64,000 bases of DNA from Spirodela intermedia (Eukaryota; Streptophyta; Magnoliopsida; Alismatales; Araceae): the NCBI GenBank assembly GCA_902729315.2, contig LR746274.1:62001-126000 (forward strand), in the 5' to 3' direction. Shown one piece after another: positions 12,701 to 24,123 of this stretch. The translations under genes were made by a program, and so were the position numbers. The number at the start of each line of letters is the position of its first letter. The first letter of the stretch is position 1. Below the pieces are notes generated by a model. That model saw nothing but the letters and a program-made list of their open reading frames with translations. It had not been told where the DNA came from and ran no database searches.

Positions 12701-15183
12701 CCATGTAAACTTCATCTCGACATAAACTTATTTAATGGCCTTCATGAACAGTTGAGAAAAACTGATAAACTAAAATAAAAATTTCTGCTGAACTATCGAT
12801 AGTCACCGGAAACAATGGTCTTTTATAGAGAAACTCTTTAACCCTTCATTGACGCTATATGATGATAATATATTGCACGCTTTCATAATCATGTTCACTC
12901 CAACAGCACAGCAACATCGTGCAATATGGTATAGTCATACTAATCTTTTAACCAAAAGAATACATGAGATCAAGCCAATATCTTGCTAAAAATGAAAAGA
13001 AATTAAACAGCTTATTTCTAAATTTGGGAACTTACCCAGCAAATAAGGCATGACCGTCATTTCCATCCAGTGAAGAACATAAAATTTTACCAGCGGAGCA
13101 CACATCCCATAAGTTTGGGGAATCAACGAATGAGAAATCCTCCAGGGCCTCACTAAGTTTGAAGGACCTTAGGCAGGCTTTTCTATTTTCCGTACAGACG
13201 AGTAGCGTGCTTAACCTGAATGAAATACGAAAGTCAATAAATTATCCATGTGAAGGTGCAGCAACCGCATTACAGCTAATTTGTTCAAGGTTGAATCACA
13301 TCTGCCAAATGAACTGACGAACATGTAAGTACGATAAAGGACACAAGAAGAAACAAATAAATTGATATGGTGGATTAGCATTTGATTTTAATTAACGCAT
13401 AACCTGTATATTACCGGTGCTTCTGCCTAATATCATAGAGATGGATAGCCCCACCACTTAATTCAGCACCATTGTCATTACATGGCATTACTATACAAGA
13501 ATATCAAACCGTGCTCATTTCTCCTGGAAGTAACAAGACAATACCTATCAATGGTCTTTGCAGGGGAAACCAATTTGTGAAACCAATGCACAAAAATTAG
13601 TATCGTAGATACACATCCAGATCAATCAGATGACAGGAGGCAGTACGCCAGTGTATCACAACACAACCCGTCATATGGCCAAGGACTTTTTTTTCCATTT
13701 GCCTTTGCTTCATCATTCGGAAAGTGCGGTAAAAAACGTAAGTAAGTCAATAGTCAGATAGAAGACTGTAGAATATATTAAACCAAGTTTCCAACTGAAT
13801 TATATATCAACATATACTACTCAGTATATGAATATAGGCTGCAACCAAAAAGAAATCAACCATACCTAGATGACTGCTCCGGATTCTTTCCCTTAAACAA
13901 ATGCAACCCAACAACAGCGTCATCTTTATCAATTTTTCCTTCTAAGCCGACTTCGTGTAATAAAAATGATGTAAGAGTATCACCATTCAAGGGATTGCGC
14001 AACTCCACCTGAGGTTCACGGAGTGTGATCAGCTATGACCAAGAAGGAAAATGATTTAACGAATTAAAGAAAAGGAACTTGTTCTATCCGATGTATGATA
14101 GGACTCACACTGCCATTTTTTCGAGCAATTGCCAAAAGCTGCAAAAAGAGGGAGAGAAAGTGTGATTAACATTTATACGATGATAGAGTTCTGTTTGGAG
14201 TGAATCCCGAGAAAAGGTCATAACTAAACACCATCAAGAGAGATCTTGCCCCAGCCAAAACAAAACAAAAAAAAATAAATCTTTGTCCTTTAATCATATA
14301 CCACTAGCATACTCGTGGACTAAAAAATCCATAGAGACCATTAAAAAGTATCCATTCATATAACCACAGAACAACACAAAATGATGCGTCAATAGTTAAC
14401 ATGACTGAGGAAACTCGTGTGGTCCTTTGTAAACCCTGACAGAAAAGGAAGAACGTGACCTAACTTCTCCCATGTGACCGTCGGAGTCGGATGAAGCATT
14501 TTTAATGTGCATCTCATAAAATAAAATTTAGCTAAAGTAAGTTTTTGTGAAAACGTTTGCTCTTGGGGAATTCGTCGCTATATACACGCTTACCATAACC
14601 TGTAATAACCTCACATAGACCAGATGTAACCATAGCGTGTTGATTTATAAGCAATGTCAGACAATGTTTAGCTTAATCAGTCGTACCATATGAATGTTCA
14701 GAGAAGATGTAGAGCACAAGACTCCCAGCGCCCAACAGGTGAAATAGCAATAGATGTAAACTTTGTGTAAATCCAACTCTAATTATGAATACCGCGCCAA
14801 TGAACTCCAGTTTTCAAAAATCCTTGACAATCCGCCCGGCTGTTTGATGGGTAGTTCGATGTGGCAACGAAAAATTACGTCTCCGGGGATATCACAGTTA
14901 TCAGGAATCAAGGCAGCATACCGTGTTAACTCTATCGTCAGCGAAAGATGCCGCGACAATGCCACGTGAAGCGTCAGCTGAGCCCCAAGTTTCGACCACT
15001 TTGGGTATTCCAGTCTTCCCACGAGATTCAGTAACTGCAGCGGGAACAAACATGCAAATTAAGTGATAAGAAAGCACGGAGAATCGGAGGGGAGATCCCA
15101 CCTTTAACGAGACCAAGCACGTCCGTAGTAATGACTCTCAGAGGTGGGCAACCGGGGCTCTCGAGCTTGCTCGTCCGAGGCAT
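9702..15183 (-). CDS. WDR74: WDR74/NSA1-like WD40 ribosome-biogenesis protein
   Basis: Twelve exons: 15102-15183, 14922-15034, 14109-14138, 13866-14008, 13036-13215, 12505-12568, 12323-12430, 11994-12147, 11834-11923, 11093-11148, 10170-10227, 9702-10030. They splice to 468 aa with no frame break. The protein begins MPRTSKLESPGCPPLRVITT and continues as WD40 repeats, with recognisable strands such as VEVNVWDLDKCQKIW, VRLYDISAQRRPVFSVDF, GTGSGDLASFDMRTG and LDGYLRLWDTRSRQPLSA. A basic tail rich in KK/KR follows, including KGKKAKRAKTRKR and SKKRKHKPRSDDS, as expected for a nucleolar protein. In yeast and animals the family (Nsa1/WDR74) acts in 60S pre-ribosome maturation with the AAA ATPase Rix7/NVL. 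Exon 3 is only 30 bp. The short exons were set from splice sites and frame, so one or two boundaries could shift. A fragment of its 5' end recurs at 24124-24460. Confidence 0.88.
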
Positions 15184-16228
15184 CCTCCCCGGATTCCCCT
15201 CCCCCGTCCCGCTCCGGCGACCGAGATATGATCACACTCCGCTATAGTTATCCAGAGCGAGAACCAGCGGACCGGGGGGCGGCGGCGGTTGGGGACAAGG
15301 CGAGGAGCAGCGAACTGATTGCGGCAGCAGGGCTTTGCTAGGGCTTTGACGAGGACTCGTTGGGGAGGACGATGACGTCGTGAAACCACCGCAGTGCTCG
15401 GCCCAGCACCCGATGTGCCAGGTTATTGGGCTGGCATCCTCTTTTTACATGGAAAATGGGTTGAGGCCCATGAAGGAGGAGACCCAATGGTCCAGTTAAG
15501 AGACCATCACTGCCACCGATCCAGTCCGCGATACTGCACTCTCAGATGTATTTAAAAAAGGAGGTAATTTTAACCTCGAAATGTGTGATGTGACTGATAG
15601 TGATATTAAATAGCAGGATAATTAATGGTATTGTCATTAATGAATCCCGAAAATCATAATACATAATACATATCATACAAAAGGTATGTACTGACCAAAT
15701 ATATCCCAATTTACTTGTAAAAAACTATGATAGAGTAAATTTATTTCAATTTTTTCAAGAAAAAGCATTCCAAAAAATATTGTAACATGTGATACCACTC
15801 CAAGGTGATTTCATAAAACCTCAGTTGCACTTGTTAAATAGCTGAGGGATGTCTATATATGTCCCTATAAAGCCATATTATTAAATAGTCCAAAACTCAC
15901 TTTAGATTTAACCAAGGAGAAAATGATGATAAGTTACATCCATGGCACCTCAAGGCAACTCCTCACAATTTATATAGAAAAAATTATGTGAACAATTCAA
16001 ACAACACCAAAACAATTAATTTCCAAAAAATGTTTCCATATGAGATCAACATACCACACCATGTTTCATCGATTCCCACAATATAGATGTCCTATTGAGT
16101 TTTAAAAGGTCCACATAATCCCTAATATCTACGTTGGAATGAAGATGAGAAGATGGCGTCCAAACCAAGCACACATGATACTAATCACTATACTTTTTTT
16201 TATTACTATTGAACAACTATGTTCAAAT
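15184..16228. other. WDR74 upstream region and AT-rich spacer
   Basis: The first ~300 bp are GC-rich and form the probable promoter/leader of the WDR74-like gene (minus strand). Beyond about 15540 the base composition drops sharply to AT-rich and no gene is seen up to the TRIM element. Confidence 0.5.
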
Positions 16229-16233
16229 ACTTC

Positions 16234-16342
16234 TGTTGACACCAGAAGAGAAAATCCTGGAATCCATAATCCTTCTCTAAGGAACAAAGAGAGATAGATA
16301 ATAGGTCCTAGTAAACCGAGAGTATGATACAATCATCAAACA
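16234..16342 (-). repeat. 3' LTR of the TRIM element
   Basis: 109-bp copy of the terminal repeat. It shares with the other LTR the block TATTATCTATCTCTCTT, the run TTAGAGAA(T/G)GATTATG, and the TG...CA ends. Confidence 0.8.
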
Positions 16343-16469
16343 CTCTCCCTCAAGCTAGAGTATATAAGTCAAATATGCCCAGCTTGGTACACCTGGCGGT
16401 CGTACGAGATGCTGTCTTGACTCTTACGTGAACATGTCCGCGATGTCCCCAAGAGCGACAGTCGCTGGG

Positions 16470-17135
16470 AGGGGACGTCCCAAGAGCTGCGGGGGGCGCC
16501 GAGACGCAGACGCGCGAGGCGTCGGGAGGCGGCATGGGGCACCGGAGACGACGCGCGGGGAGTCAGGAGTCGGCGCGGGGCGCCGGGAGGTGACGCGCGA
16601 GGCGTGGGGAGGCGACGCGGGGGGCGTCGGGAGGCGGCGCAGGGCGCTAGGAGGCGATGCGCGAGGCGTCAGGAGGCGACACGCGAGGCGTCGGGAGGCA
16701 GCGCATGAGGCGTCGGGAGGCGGCGCGGGGAGCCGGGCGGCGACGCACGAGGCGTGGGGAGGCGACGTGCGAGGCGTCGGGAGGCAGCGCGGGGCACCGG
16801 GAGGTGACGCACGAGGCGCCGGGAGGTGGTGCGGAGTGCCGGGAGGCGACGCGGGAGGCATCGGGAGGCAACGCTCGGGGAGTCGGGAGTCGACGCACGG
16901 GGCGCCAGGAGGCGATGCTCGGGGCGTCGGGAGGCGACGCACGGGGCGTCAGGAGACGGCGCGGGGCGCCGGGAGTCGACGCTCGGGGCGTCGGGAGCCG
17001 ACGCACGGGGCGCCGGGAGCCGACACTCGGGGCGTCGGGAGGCTACGCACGGAGCGCTGCGAGTCGACATGCGGGGTGTCGGGAGTTGACGCACGGAGCG
17101 TCAGGAGGCGACGCTCGGGGAGTCGGGAGGCCAGC
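16470..17135. repeat. GC-rich 22-bp minisatellite inside the TRIM element
   Basis: About 30 imperfect copies of a 22-bp unit, roughly GGGAGGCGACGCACGGGGCGTC, interspersed with 20-bp variants lacking two bases. The array is very GC- and CpG-rich and G-rich on the plus strand, in sharp contrast to the AT-rich DNA on both sides. Because 22 is not a multiple of 3 and the unit lacks stop codons, long open frames occur in several frames on both strands; these are not genes. Confidence 0.9.
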
Positions 17136-17424
17136 GCCGCCGAGGGCACCACCGGAGGAGGGCGGCGCGCCGAAGAGGGAGGCGGCGGCGGCATGGCGGC
17201 CTGGAGAGGTGGAAGCGGAGGCGAGGAGGGCGGCGCCAAAAGGAGAAGGAGAGCGAGGACAGAGACGATGACTCCGGAAGAGTGAAGAGCGGCGACGGTG
17301 AAGAGCCGCCTGAGGTGGGAAGAGGCCGGCGAGGAGCAGAGCAATGCGCCGGAGACAGGCGGCGCACTGGAGAGGAGGACGACGACGAGGGATACCTAAT
17401 GTTCTGATATCATATTTAATACCA

Positions 17425-17536
17425 TATTGACACGGGAGGGAGGGAAAAACATTGGAATTCATAATCATTCTCTAAAGAAGAAGAGAGATAGATAATGGGC
17501 TTTAGTAGGCAGAGAGTTCGATACCACTATCGAACA
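17425..17536 (-). repeat. 5' LTR of the TRIM element
   Basis: 112-bp terminal repeat on the minus strand, followed inward by the primer-binding-like sequence. It is immediately flanked at 17537-17541 by ACTTC, matching the bases left of 16234. Confidence 0.8.
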
Positions 17537-17541
17537 ACTTC

Positions 17542-20500
17542 AATACATAACTAATCCACCTCCCCCCTCCATCTAAGTGAATGATGATGTCAAAAAAAAT
17601 AAATCTATCATCTATAATATTAATATTAATTATAAAATACTTAATCATCAAAAAAAATATTTAATGATTTATGTTTTTAATTATGCAATAACATTTTGAA
17701 GGACAATCATGTTAGTGTATACTCTAGATTTGTTCATTGGTCCACATATGATTTGTTGCTACACTAGACACATCCATGTATACTTTACAGGTATAACTTT
17801 CAAAGCCTACTACAATGTATGATCTAATGTTTTAAAGAGCAATCATGACGTATGATGTAAAGATCTCTCATGTGCATGCAATGTTCAGCCAAAGGAAAAT
17901 TTAGTTGTGCAATAATGTAATATTTTTATCTATATCTAGCATAAATGTCAACCGAACAACATTAACAAATGACGTCTTTAAATATATACTTTTATGTGTA
18001 TACTTTTACTACACACACAATTTACAACAACATAAGTATTAAAAAAATCTCAACTTTTTTTTTCACACATGAATAGTATCAACTTGTCATTGTACAAGAA
18101 ATTTAAAGTGAATAACTTGCAATCTAAACATTGGATCTAAACTTATTGTTGACACTACTGAGGTTGTTGGTCTCAGAAGAAGGTGTCACTAACAAGAGAG
18201 ATGTTGGCTATTAACTCTACATTTTTGGTATTTAAATTATTTTATTTATGTATGTTCATGTATTAATTTTTAAAAATAAATGCAGAAATATAATGCTAAA
18301 TTAGGAACACAAAAGTTAAAGGAGTTATCATGTTTTCCTTTAATATATAAAATAAATAAATGATCTATATTCATTATTTATATTTGTTTATTATCATAAT
18401 GGGCCACTAGACAACCATCCACTACAGCCCATGGCAATACTTGGATTGAGGACTTGTTGAAGGGCTTATTTACATTAAATTAATATACCCTTTGTCTGCA
18501 ACATCTTTACATATGGAACTAAATAAGTATCACATGTTTTAGGTCTACTAGAGAGCGGCTATTTGATCCAAAGGTGCCTTGAGTGCCACTTGACCAAGAA
18601 CATAAGTGAACCAGTGCACAACAGTTTGATCCAATGACACTCAAAGTGCCACACTACCTAGAGCTTAAATGAGCTCACAACTATCTTTGAGATATAAATG
18701 ATATTATCAATTAATTTTTGGTAAAACAAATATTATCAATTATCAACACAAACGACATTGAAACCCAAAGATAGTTGTGAATACGACATCCATTCTTTCC
18801 TCCCTACGTATGATCAAAGCCTTTGACAATCAATGAGCTCATTCCTTCCTCTGACACACTCAAGGCCTTTGATGAGTGGTCAGCTCATCATCTTCCATCC
18901 CGGATGATAGTGACAATGTAGTACTTATGGAAGAAATTTTTATAATTTCTAATATGGTGTGGTGTGTTCAGACAATTCAAAGCTTTCGCACAGCATCTCT
19001 TGTTGCTTAGGAGGCAATCCATCAAAGGGGTAGTGTTTGTTTTTCAACAATCTATTTCCATTTTTATGTGAATTGTATATTTTTTTATAGAAACTTGAAG
19101 AACTTATATGAAATTAAATGAATGAGCTTCTTTTCTTTCCTAAATCCTTTGTAGCTCCTCTAAGATAATTGTAGGACATTTCCAACCTGTTATCCATTAG
19201 TTTTTGTGGTCGATTTTTGAAAAATCATATTGTCGATGCTTTGTGAACTTAGTTAAACTAATTGATATATTTCTCTAATTTTTAATACATAATAGTAGGA
19301 TTAAGAGCTGATTATTTAGTGCTTAATCTTTCAAAACGGTTGAGAGACATTCACACATGATCTCACATCTTTTGTGTGAACTCTTAGATCAGAATTCATC
19401 TAAAAAATATGATCAAATCAAGTTATGAGCAAAACTAAGTCATTATAAAATGAGTTGACCAATGTTTCTCTCTCCTCATCATTCTTCTAAATTCTCTATT
19501 TCTATCTCGTTATCTCTTTCTCTCTCTTTCTAACTGAAATTTCCTCTAAATTCATCTACACACTCTCTCTCTCTCTCTTGCATTACATTCTCTATATTCC
19601 TTCATCTTAAATATCTCATTTTATAAAGCTCTTAGTATTTTAATAATTTCTCTTTTTATTAATTTGTCATAAAACACTAATTTTTTTCCATTAAAGCTAA
19701 AATAATTCTCATGATAGATTATTCCTTCTCCATGTCTTTGACTTGGAACTTAACAGTATATTAAAAAATCAATTAAAGTTGTAATTATGAAATTTATTAG
19801 AAGAGGGTATTTAATCTCAACTACAAATACTCAACATTGGCTTGTGAGGGAGGAGAGAGAAAGTTAAAAGTGGAATCTTGATTCAACTAATAAGGAAAGA
19901 AATTATAGTTTGGTAATAGTCCGAACCTAGGGGGTTAGATCTGGTTAGTTGATTTCATTTATATCAAAACCAGATCGAACTCACTTGTCAACTGAACGTA
20001 CATAATTGTAAAAAGTAAAAAGGTATAGTTGTAATATCTCGTTCTTCAACACTTATTTCCAAAACCTTTTTATCAACATCAAAATTTATATTACATTTGA
20101 CTTTTATATTTTATTTGATAAGTTCCATCATCAGCCATGGTGTATGCATATGTTAGGTTATGATAAACTATTTACCCTCATAAGGAGTATCATAAAAACT
20201 GTCAATATTATTGCTTCCAACTAATAATGACGTCCTTAGCATCCTTTTTCAACAAGAAAACAATATAATTTACAATCCACTATATAAATCCATGGTATCA
20301 CATTTTATCTATCAATAATCATATTTTGTCATCTAACAACCTTTGCATTTATGTTATTGGTCTTTCAAATAGTATTTATTATCACATTTTCAAAATCCAC
20401 GTTGTTGCTACCTGAATGTTGTGAACCTCAAATTTAGATGATATATTATTGTAATTAACCTAATGATAATTTAATAATATATATTTCAAATTCATGTGAC

Positions 20501-20599
20501 CACATTGAAATCAAAGCCAACAATATAGTTTTAAGATATTAGCTTTATGTTCCTTGCTGATCTTAACTAGGTTTACATCGTATCCAACAAATTATTCGG
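17542..20599. other. AT-rich intergenic stretch
   Basis: About 3 kb of AT-rich sequence with no open frame of note, no recognised transposon domain and no RNA gene. A CT-rich patch lies at 19500-19580. It may be old, decayed transposon sequence, but nothing shows this directly. Confidence 0.5.
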
Positions 20600-20996
20600 A
20601 CATGTATTACAGTTAAATGAATTGGCAGCCTTCGAAGCTTAGCTAGTGACCTGGAAATTATAAAACGGTGGAAATCGACGTTGTCGAGTAATCAATGGTG
20701 GAACTTGAGGTGGTTGAGGCTTTGGCATGCACAACAAGCTCATCTTATGCAAGCAATTGAGGAGATGTCTTCTGACCGACCTACCACGCAGGCAGTCATT
20801 CTTGCCCATGTTCCCCTAAACCACAAGTCTCGCTGGTTTCCTCGGTCAGCGCTTCATAAACCCCATCATCAACGGGGCCTGTCTTGGTTGAACCGGCGTC
20901 GCTGCTAAGAAACAGGTATTAGTGTTGATCAAGACCATACTTGGGTGAGAGTGATGAACCAGAGATACTTTTCGGGTGGATCAGAGAAAGGGCGTA

Positions 20997-23650
20997 CTAC
21001 ACCGAGTAGATGACCAGCCCAACGGCTTCGACTCCGAATGCGAGATAGTAAAGCCAGTCAACCTGCAGTTTATGGCGGATGAAATGGACCATTAGTAGCA
21101 GGGAGAGGAGCTATGGATCAAGAAGCATGGCCTCGGAGGGGAGGAGATTCAGACCTTCTGATGGTAGTAGAGTATGCGGATGATTATCGCCCACATGTCC
21201 GAGGTGAGAAGGGATAGACTGAACAAGGTCACGCCGCTCAACTGCGACCAAGCTTTTGAGCCCTCGACAAGGACGATTTACAGTCGGAAAATGTCCAAAG
21301 GGAACAACGCTATCTGTAGATCACATGACCTTGATAACAAACATCATCACTCTGTAGAACAGAACTGACGAAATAGCAAACACAGCGAACAGCGCTATCT
21401 GGAGAAGAAAGAGTATCGGTCGGATGGTTTCAATGCGATCCAATTAAAAGCTTCCTTTGACTAGTTTTGCAGAAATTTTAGAGCATTCCTTCCGTCCTGA
21501 ACAAATCGAAACAGATGGACCTATTCCGCTCCTTCACGGCATTCCTGGGTAGGAAACAAAGAGGAAGGATAGAAGAGATTCGTCAGCTATTTACCATAGT
21601 TGCAGACCACTTGACCGCCTCTAGATCCTTCCTCTCGAACACAGATCTGCGAGAGGGTCATGGAATATAGCACAGTCGATTGCCCGCCGCAGCACTGTGT
21701 TGATGAATACAGTTCCCGATCACAGTTTTAGCGGAATTATGTCTCTTGGCCCGATGATTTAATAGCTCAAGTATAGAGATCGAGCATGCCGTGGGAAGGA
21801 CAGAGGAACCGGGCAGCTTGAGCATGCCTCTTCGGTGTTCGCTCAGAAAATTCAAAAGGATACATCTCGCCAACGCTGACGAGCGTGCCGAACAGACCGA
21901 GCATCGCCAGGACTTCCACCCGGTCTTTTTTCTTCACACAAAATTCCTGCATTTGTTTTTGGCAAAGAAGAGGGGAGCACGATTGGGAGTCAGTAACTAA
22001 CTACCCACGCCTCGGTCAATCAGTCCTTGCCTAAACATCAGCAATATTTTTAGGAGGAAGAAAGATCGGAATAATGTTAAGTATGATATCTGTTGAAGTC
22101 CGAGTAACAGTCTTGATATCGAGAAAGAACAGAAGAAACGGAACCCAGACAAGGAAAGTCGTCTCTTTGACCTCTCCAACATTGCTGAATGCGTAAAAAA
22201 ACGTCCCCGCGATGACCAGCATGTCGCCCAAGAGGGGTTTCTTCCCACCTGAGACAGACAAACAGACAGACACAGGGTCAACGACGAAGATTGTGCATGT
22301 CAAAAGAGAAAAAAAAAGCTGTTGTGACCCATGACAGGGAAGGAAGTCTGGGAGCCCCCGCGACGCTTCTGGACGCGGGTTGTGATTCTATTACAAGCAT
22401 AAAATTCACTGCCCTGTCCATCATCCGAGCCACTTCGATCAAATAATCCATGTTTGATCCTTCTTCCCAAATAAAACCAAAAAAAAAAAGATGAAGAAGA
22501 GAAAAGAGAAGAGCTCACTCACCACCAGTGGAGTCCCACGCATCCGAGAGAAGCACCAGTCCCAGGCCCGCTACGCAGGTGGCCGCCCCCAGAAACTGAG
22601 CAATGGAGTATCGCGTTCCCAGAGCAAACCAGGTGAGGATGATGATCCATGGTATGGTCCAGTAATCCAGGAGCGTCGCACTGGTAATCGAAGTGTACTG
22701 GTAGGCCTTCACACCTACGCGTCAGGGAGAGTGAGAGACTGCGCGATAAATAAGCAAGCGGATGAAAACTCATCGAAGCAGTGGGAATCGAGAAGGACTG
22801 CAATCCCCCGTCGATTGGGAAGACTTTTCAAAAAATGGGGTTGGTCTCGCAGCGGTTGATGCCACCGATAGTTCAAATGGATCATCTGATTGTTGTATGG
22901 TCCGCAATCGGAGCCCTCCCTCAGTTTCCCGCCAAAGGCGAGAGACCAGATCGGAAGTAGATAGCCAAGAGGACCGAGCTTTCTCGTTTATGGGGCAAAA
23001 ATTGCTGCTCTGAGAAAGAGCAGGACTCGCAGGGTGTGTTGTGCGCCGTCGACAGCACAAAGGAGAAGAAGTTTCTTGATGGGTAGAGAATCACCGAGGT
23101 AGTTCCCTTGGACGTCGACGATCGCCAAGGCCAGGTACCAGTACCAAGGAACCTGCGAAAAAAGTTCCGAGCGGTGAGAGAGCTGTCAAATGCCAAATCC
23201 GATGCGGCCTCGCGCGTCCGATCTCGATCCGTAGATCACACACAGTCATCGATCTCGTCGTTTGAACGGATATATGTACATTCGTAACGAACGATCTATA
23301 CCCGCGACGGAATGAAAAACTCTCTCTGGAAAAGGGGTAGAATCCGGTGTCGGTCATACCAGTAGCTTTTGGCGACGGAACAAGAAGACGGCGCCGTACA
23401 CCAGAGTTAAGGAGACGTAGGTGAAGAAGGACTGGGTGAGCGGCGTGTCAACGCCTGCGAGAAGGAGATCAAATCTCAGACTTGATTCTCAGAAGAAGAA
23501 GAAGAAGAAGAAGAAGCGGGAGGGTGGAGGCTCATCGCGTTTGGCGATTAGGGAGGAAGTGAAGCTCGTGACCGCCATGAGAAGGGAAAGGAGCTGCCCC
23601 ACGAAGAGTACGAGCGCGGTTCTCCATACCTCCTTCCTGGCATCGGCCAT
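20997..23650 (-). pseudogene. SLC35F1/F2/F6-like (DUF914) transporter, copy A, first splice donor lost
   Basis: Ten exons matching copy B one to one: 23536-23650, 23360-23454, 23095-23152, 22523-22714, 22172-22248, 21864-21946, 21595-21646, 21330-21398, 21155-21241, 20997-21062. Joined, they would still encode 297 aa with no stop or frameshift, starting MADARKEVWRTALVLFVGQL. The donor after exon 1 reads GCG/ATGAGC where copy B has GCG/GTGAGT, so the invariant GT is gone. Retention of the intron runs into TGA after a Phe run. Copy A also has substitutions in exon 8 (VMMFVIK for VVPFVLK). A functional product would need a cryptic donor or alternative first exon. I call it a probable young pseudogene; an intact downstream frame leaves open that it is still expressed in some form. 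Exons 4-7 and their introns are nearly identical to copy B. Confidence 0.65.
21647..21863 (-). other. U12-type intron in transporter copy A
   Basis: 217-nt intron with donor AT/GTATCCTTTT, an exact match to the minor-spliceosome GT-AG consensus RTATCCTTT. TTCCATGAC lies just before the acceptor CTCGCAG, eight of nine bases of the branch consensus TTCCTTRAC (R = A or G). Using this donor restores the family sequence GE-I-S across the junction, while the sequence has no alternative ordinary donor in frame. Same in copy B. Confidence 0.75.
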
Positions 23651-24123
23651 CGACAAGATGGGGAGGGAGGAAAGGCGAAGGAGGCTGTAGAAGCCGTTGG
23701 GGACGGAGAGAGAAAGTGACGGAGTGCGTTCTTAATATCGGTACCAACGGCCGCATCTTATTAGCGCCGCCGAAGCCGTCGTCTTTCGCCTCTCTGACGC
23801 CTCCGGCGGGTAGGTGGTTAGTTGGGGGTGAGGAGACACACCTGATTCGCGTGTTGGATCTTGTGTGGGGAGGTGTAAGCCACCTGCTGGGGCTTAAGGA
23901 ACTCTCTCATCATTACTTGATGATGAGGAAGCCCTTCATTATTACCTAATGATGAGGATTGCCCTCCCCCTACGACGGCTGGGATCTCGCGCGTCTCCGA
24001 TGGCCAGGAGCTTAGTGGGCCCGGCCCGTTTAAACAGCTGGACGACGTTCTTCCTCTTCATCTTTAGGAGGAGGTGTGGTCCGTCCCATTTTACGGTGGT
24101 CCGCCGCCCCACCTGCTGCTCGC

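Larger units (their letters stand above)
16234..17536 (-). mobile_element. Complete TRIM-type LTR retrotransposon with 5-bp target duplication
   Basis: A 1303-bp element bounded by two direct repeats: 16234-16342 (109 bp, 3' LTR) and 17425-17536 (112 bp, 5' LTR). On the minus strand both begin TGTTYGAT and end TGTCAA(C/T)A. ACTTC flanks the element on both sides (16229-16233 and 17537-17541), a 5-bp target-site duplication. Inside the 5' LTR a primer-binding-like sequence lies at about 17401-17424: TGGTAT ... CAGAAC, similar to the initiator-Met tRNA site TGGTATCAGAGC but split by ~12 bp. A purine tract (GAGGGAGAG, minus strand, 16343-16351) abuts the 3' LTR. There is no gag or pol; the interior is almost entirely minisatellite. 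Size, short LTRs and lack of coding capacity fit terminal-repeat retrotransposons in miniature (TRIM). The LTRs are visibly diverged, so the insertion is not recent. Confidence 0.85.
20600..24123 (-). repeat. Duplicated segment, copy A
   Basis: Homologous to 29288-32920, including the transporter gene, its promoter and ~390 bp of 3' flank (shared landmark GAATTGGCAGCCT / GAACTGGCAGCCT near 20617 and 29308). Divergence is moderate except for a near-identical tract at about 21470-22630. Confidence 0.75.

Noticed and set aside
14783-15049. 88-codon minus-strand open frame
   Set aside because: Reads through the WDR74 exon 2 donor in another frame; the WDR74 frame is supported by both splice sites.
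16470-17135. CRISPR-like repeat array
   Set aside because: Units are directly adjacent, degenerate and without unique spacers, in plant nuclear DNA.
16428-17285. 285-codon plus-strand and several minus-strand open frames
   Set aside because: They consist of 22-bp tandem repeats without stop codons and are translated only on paper.
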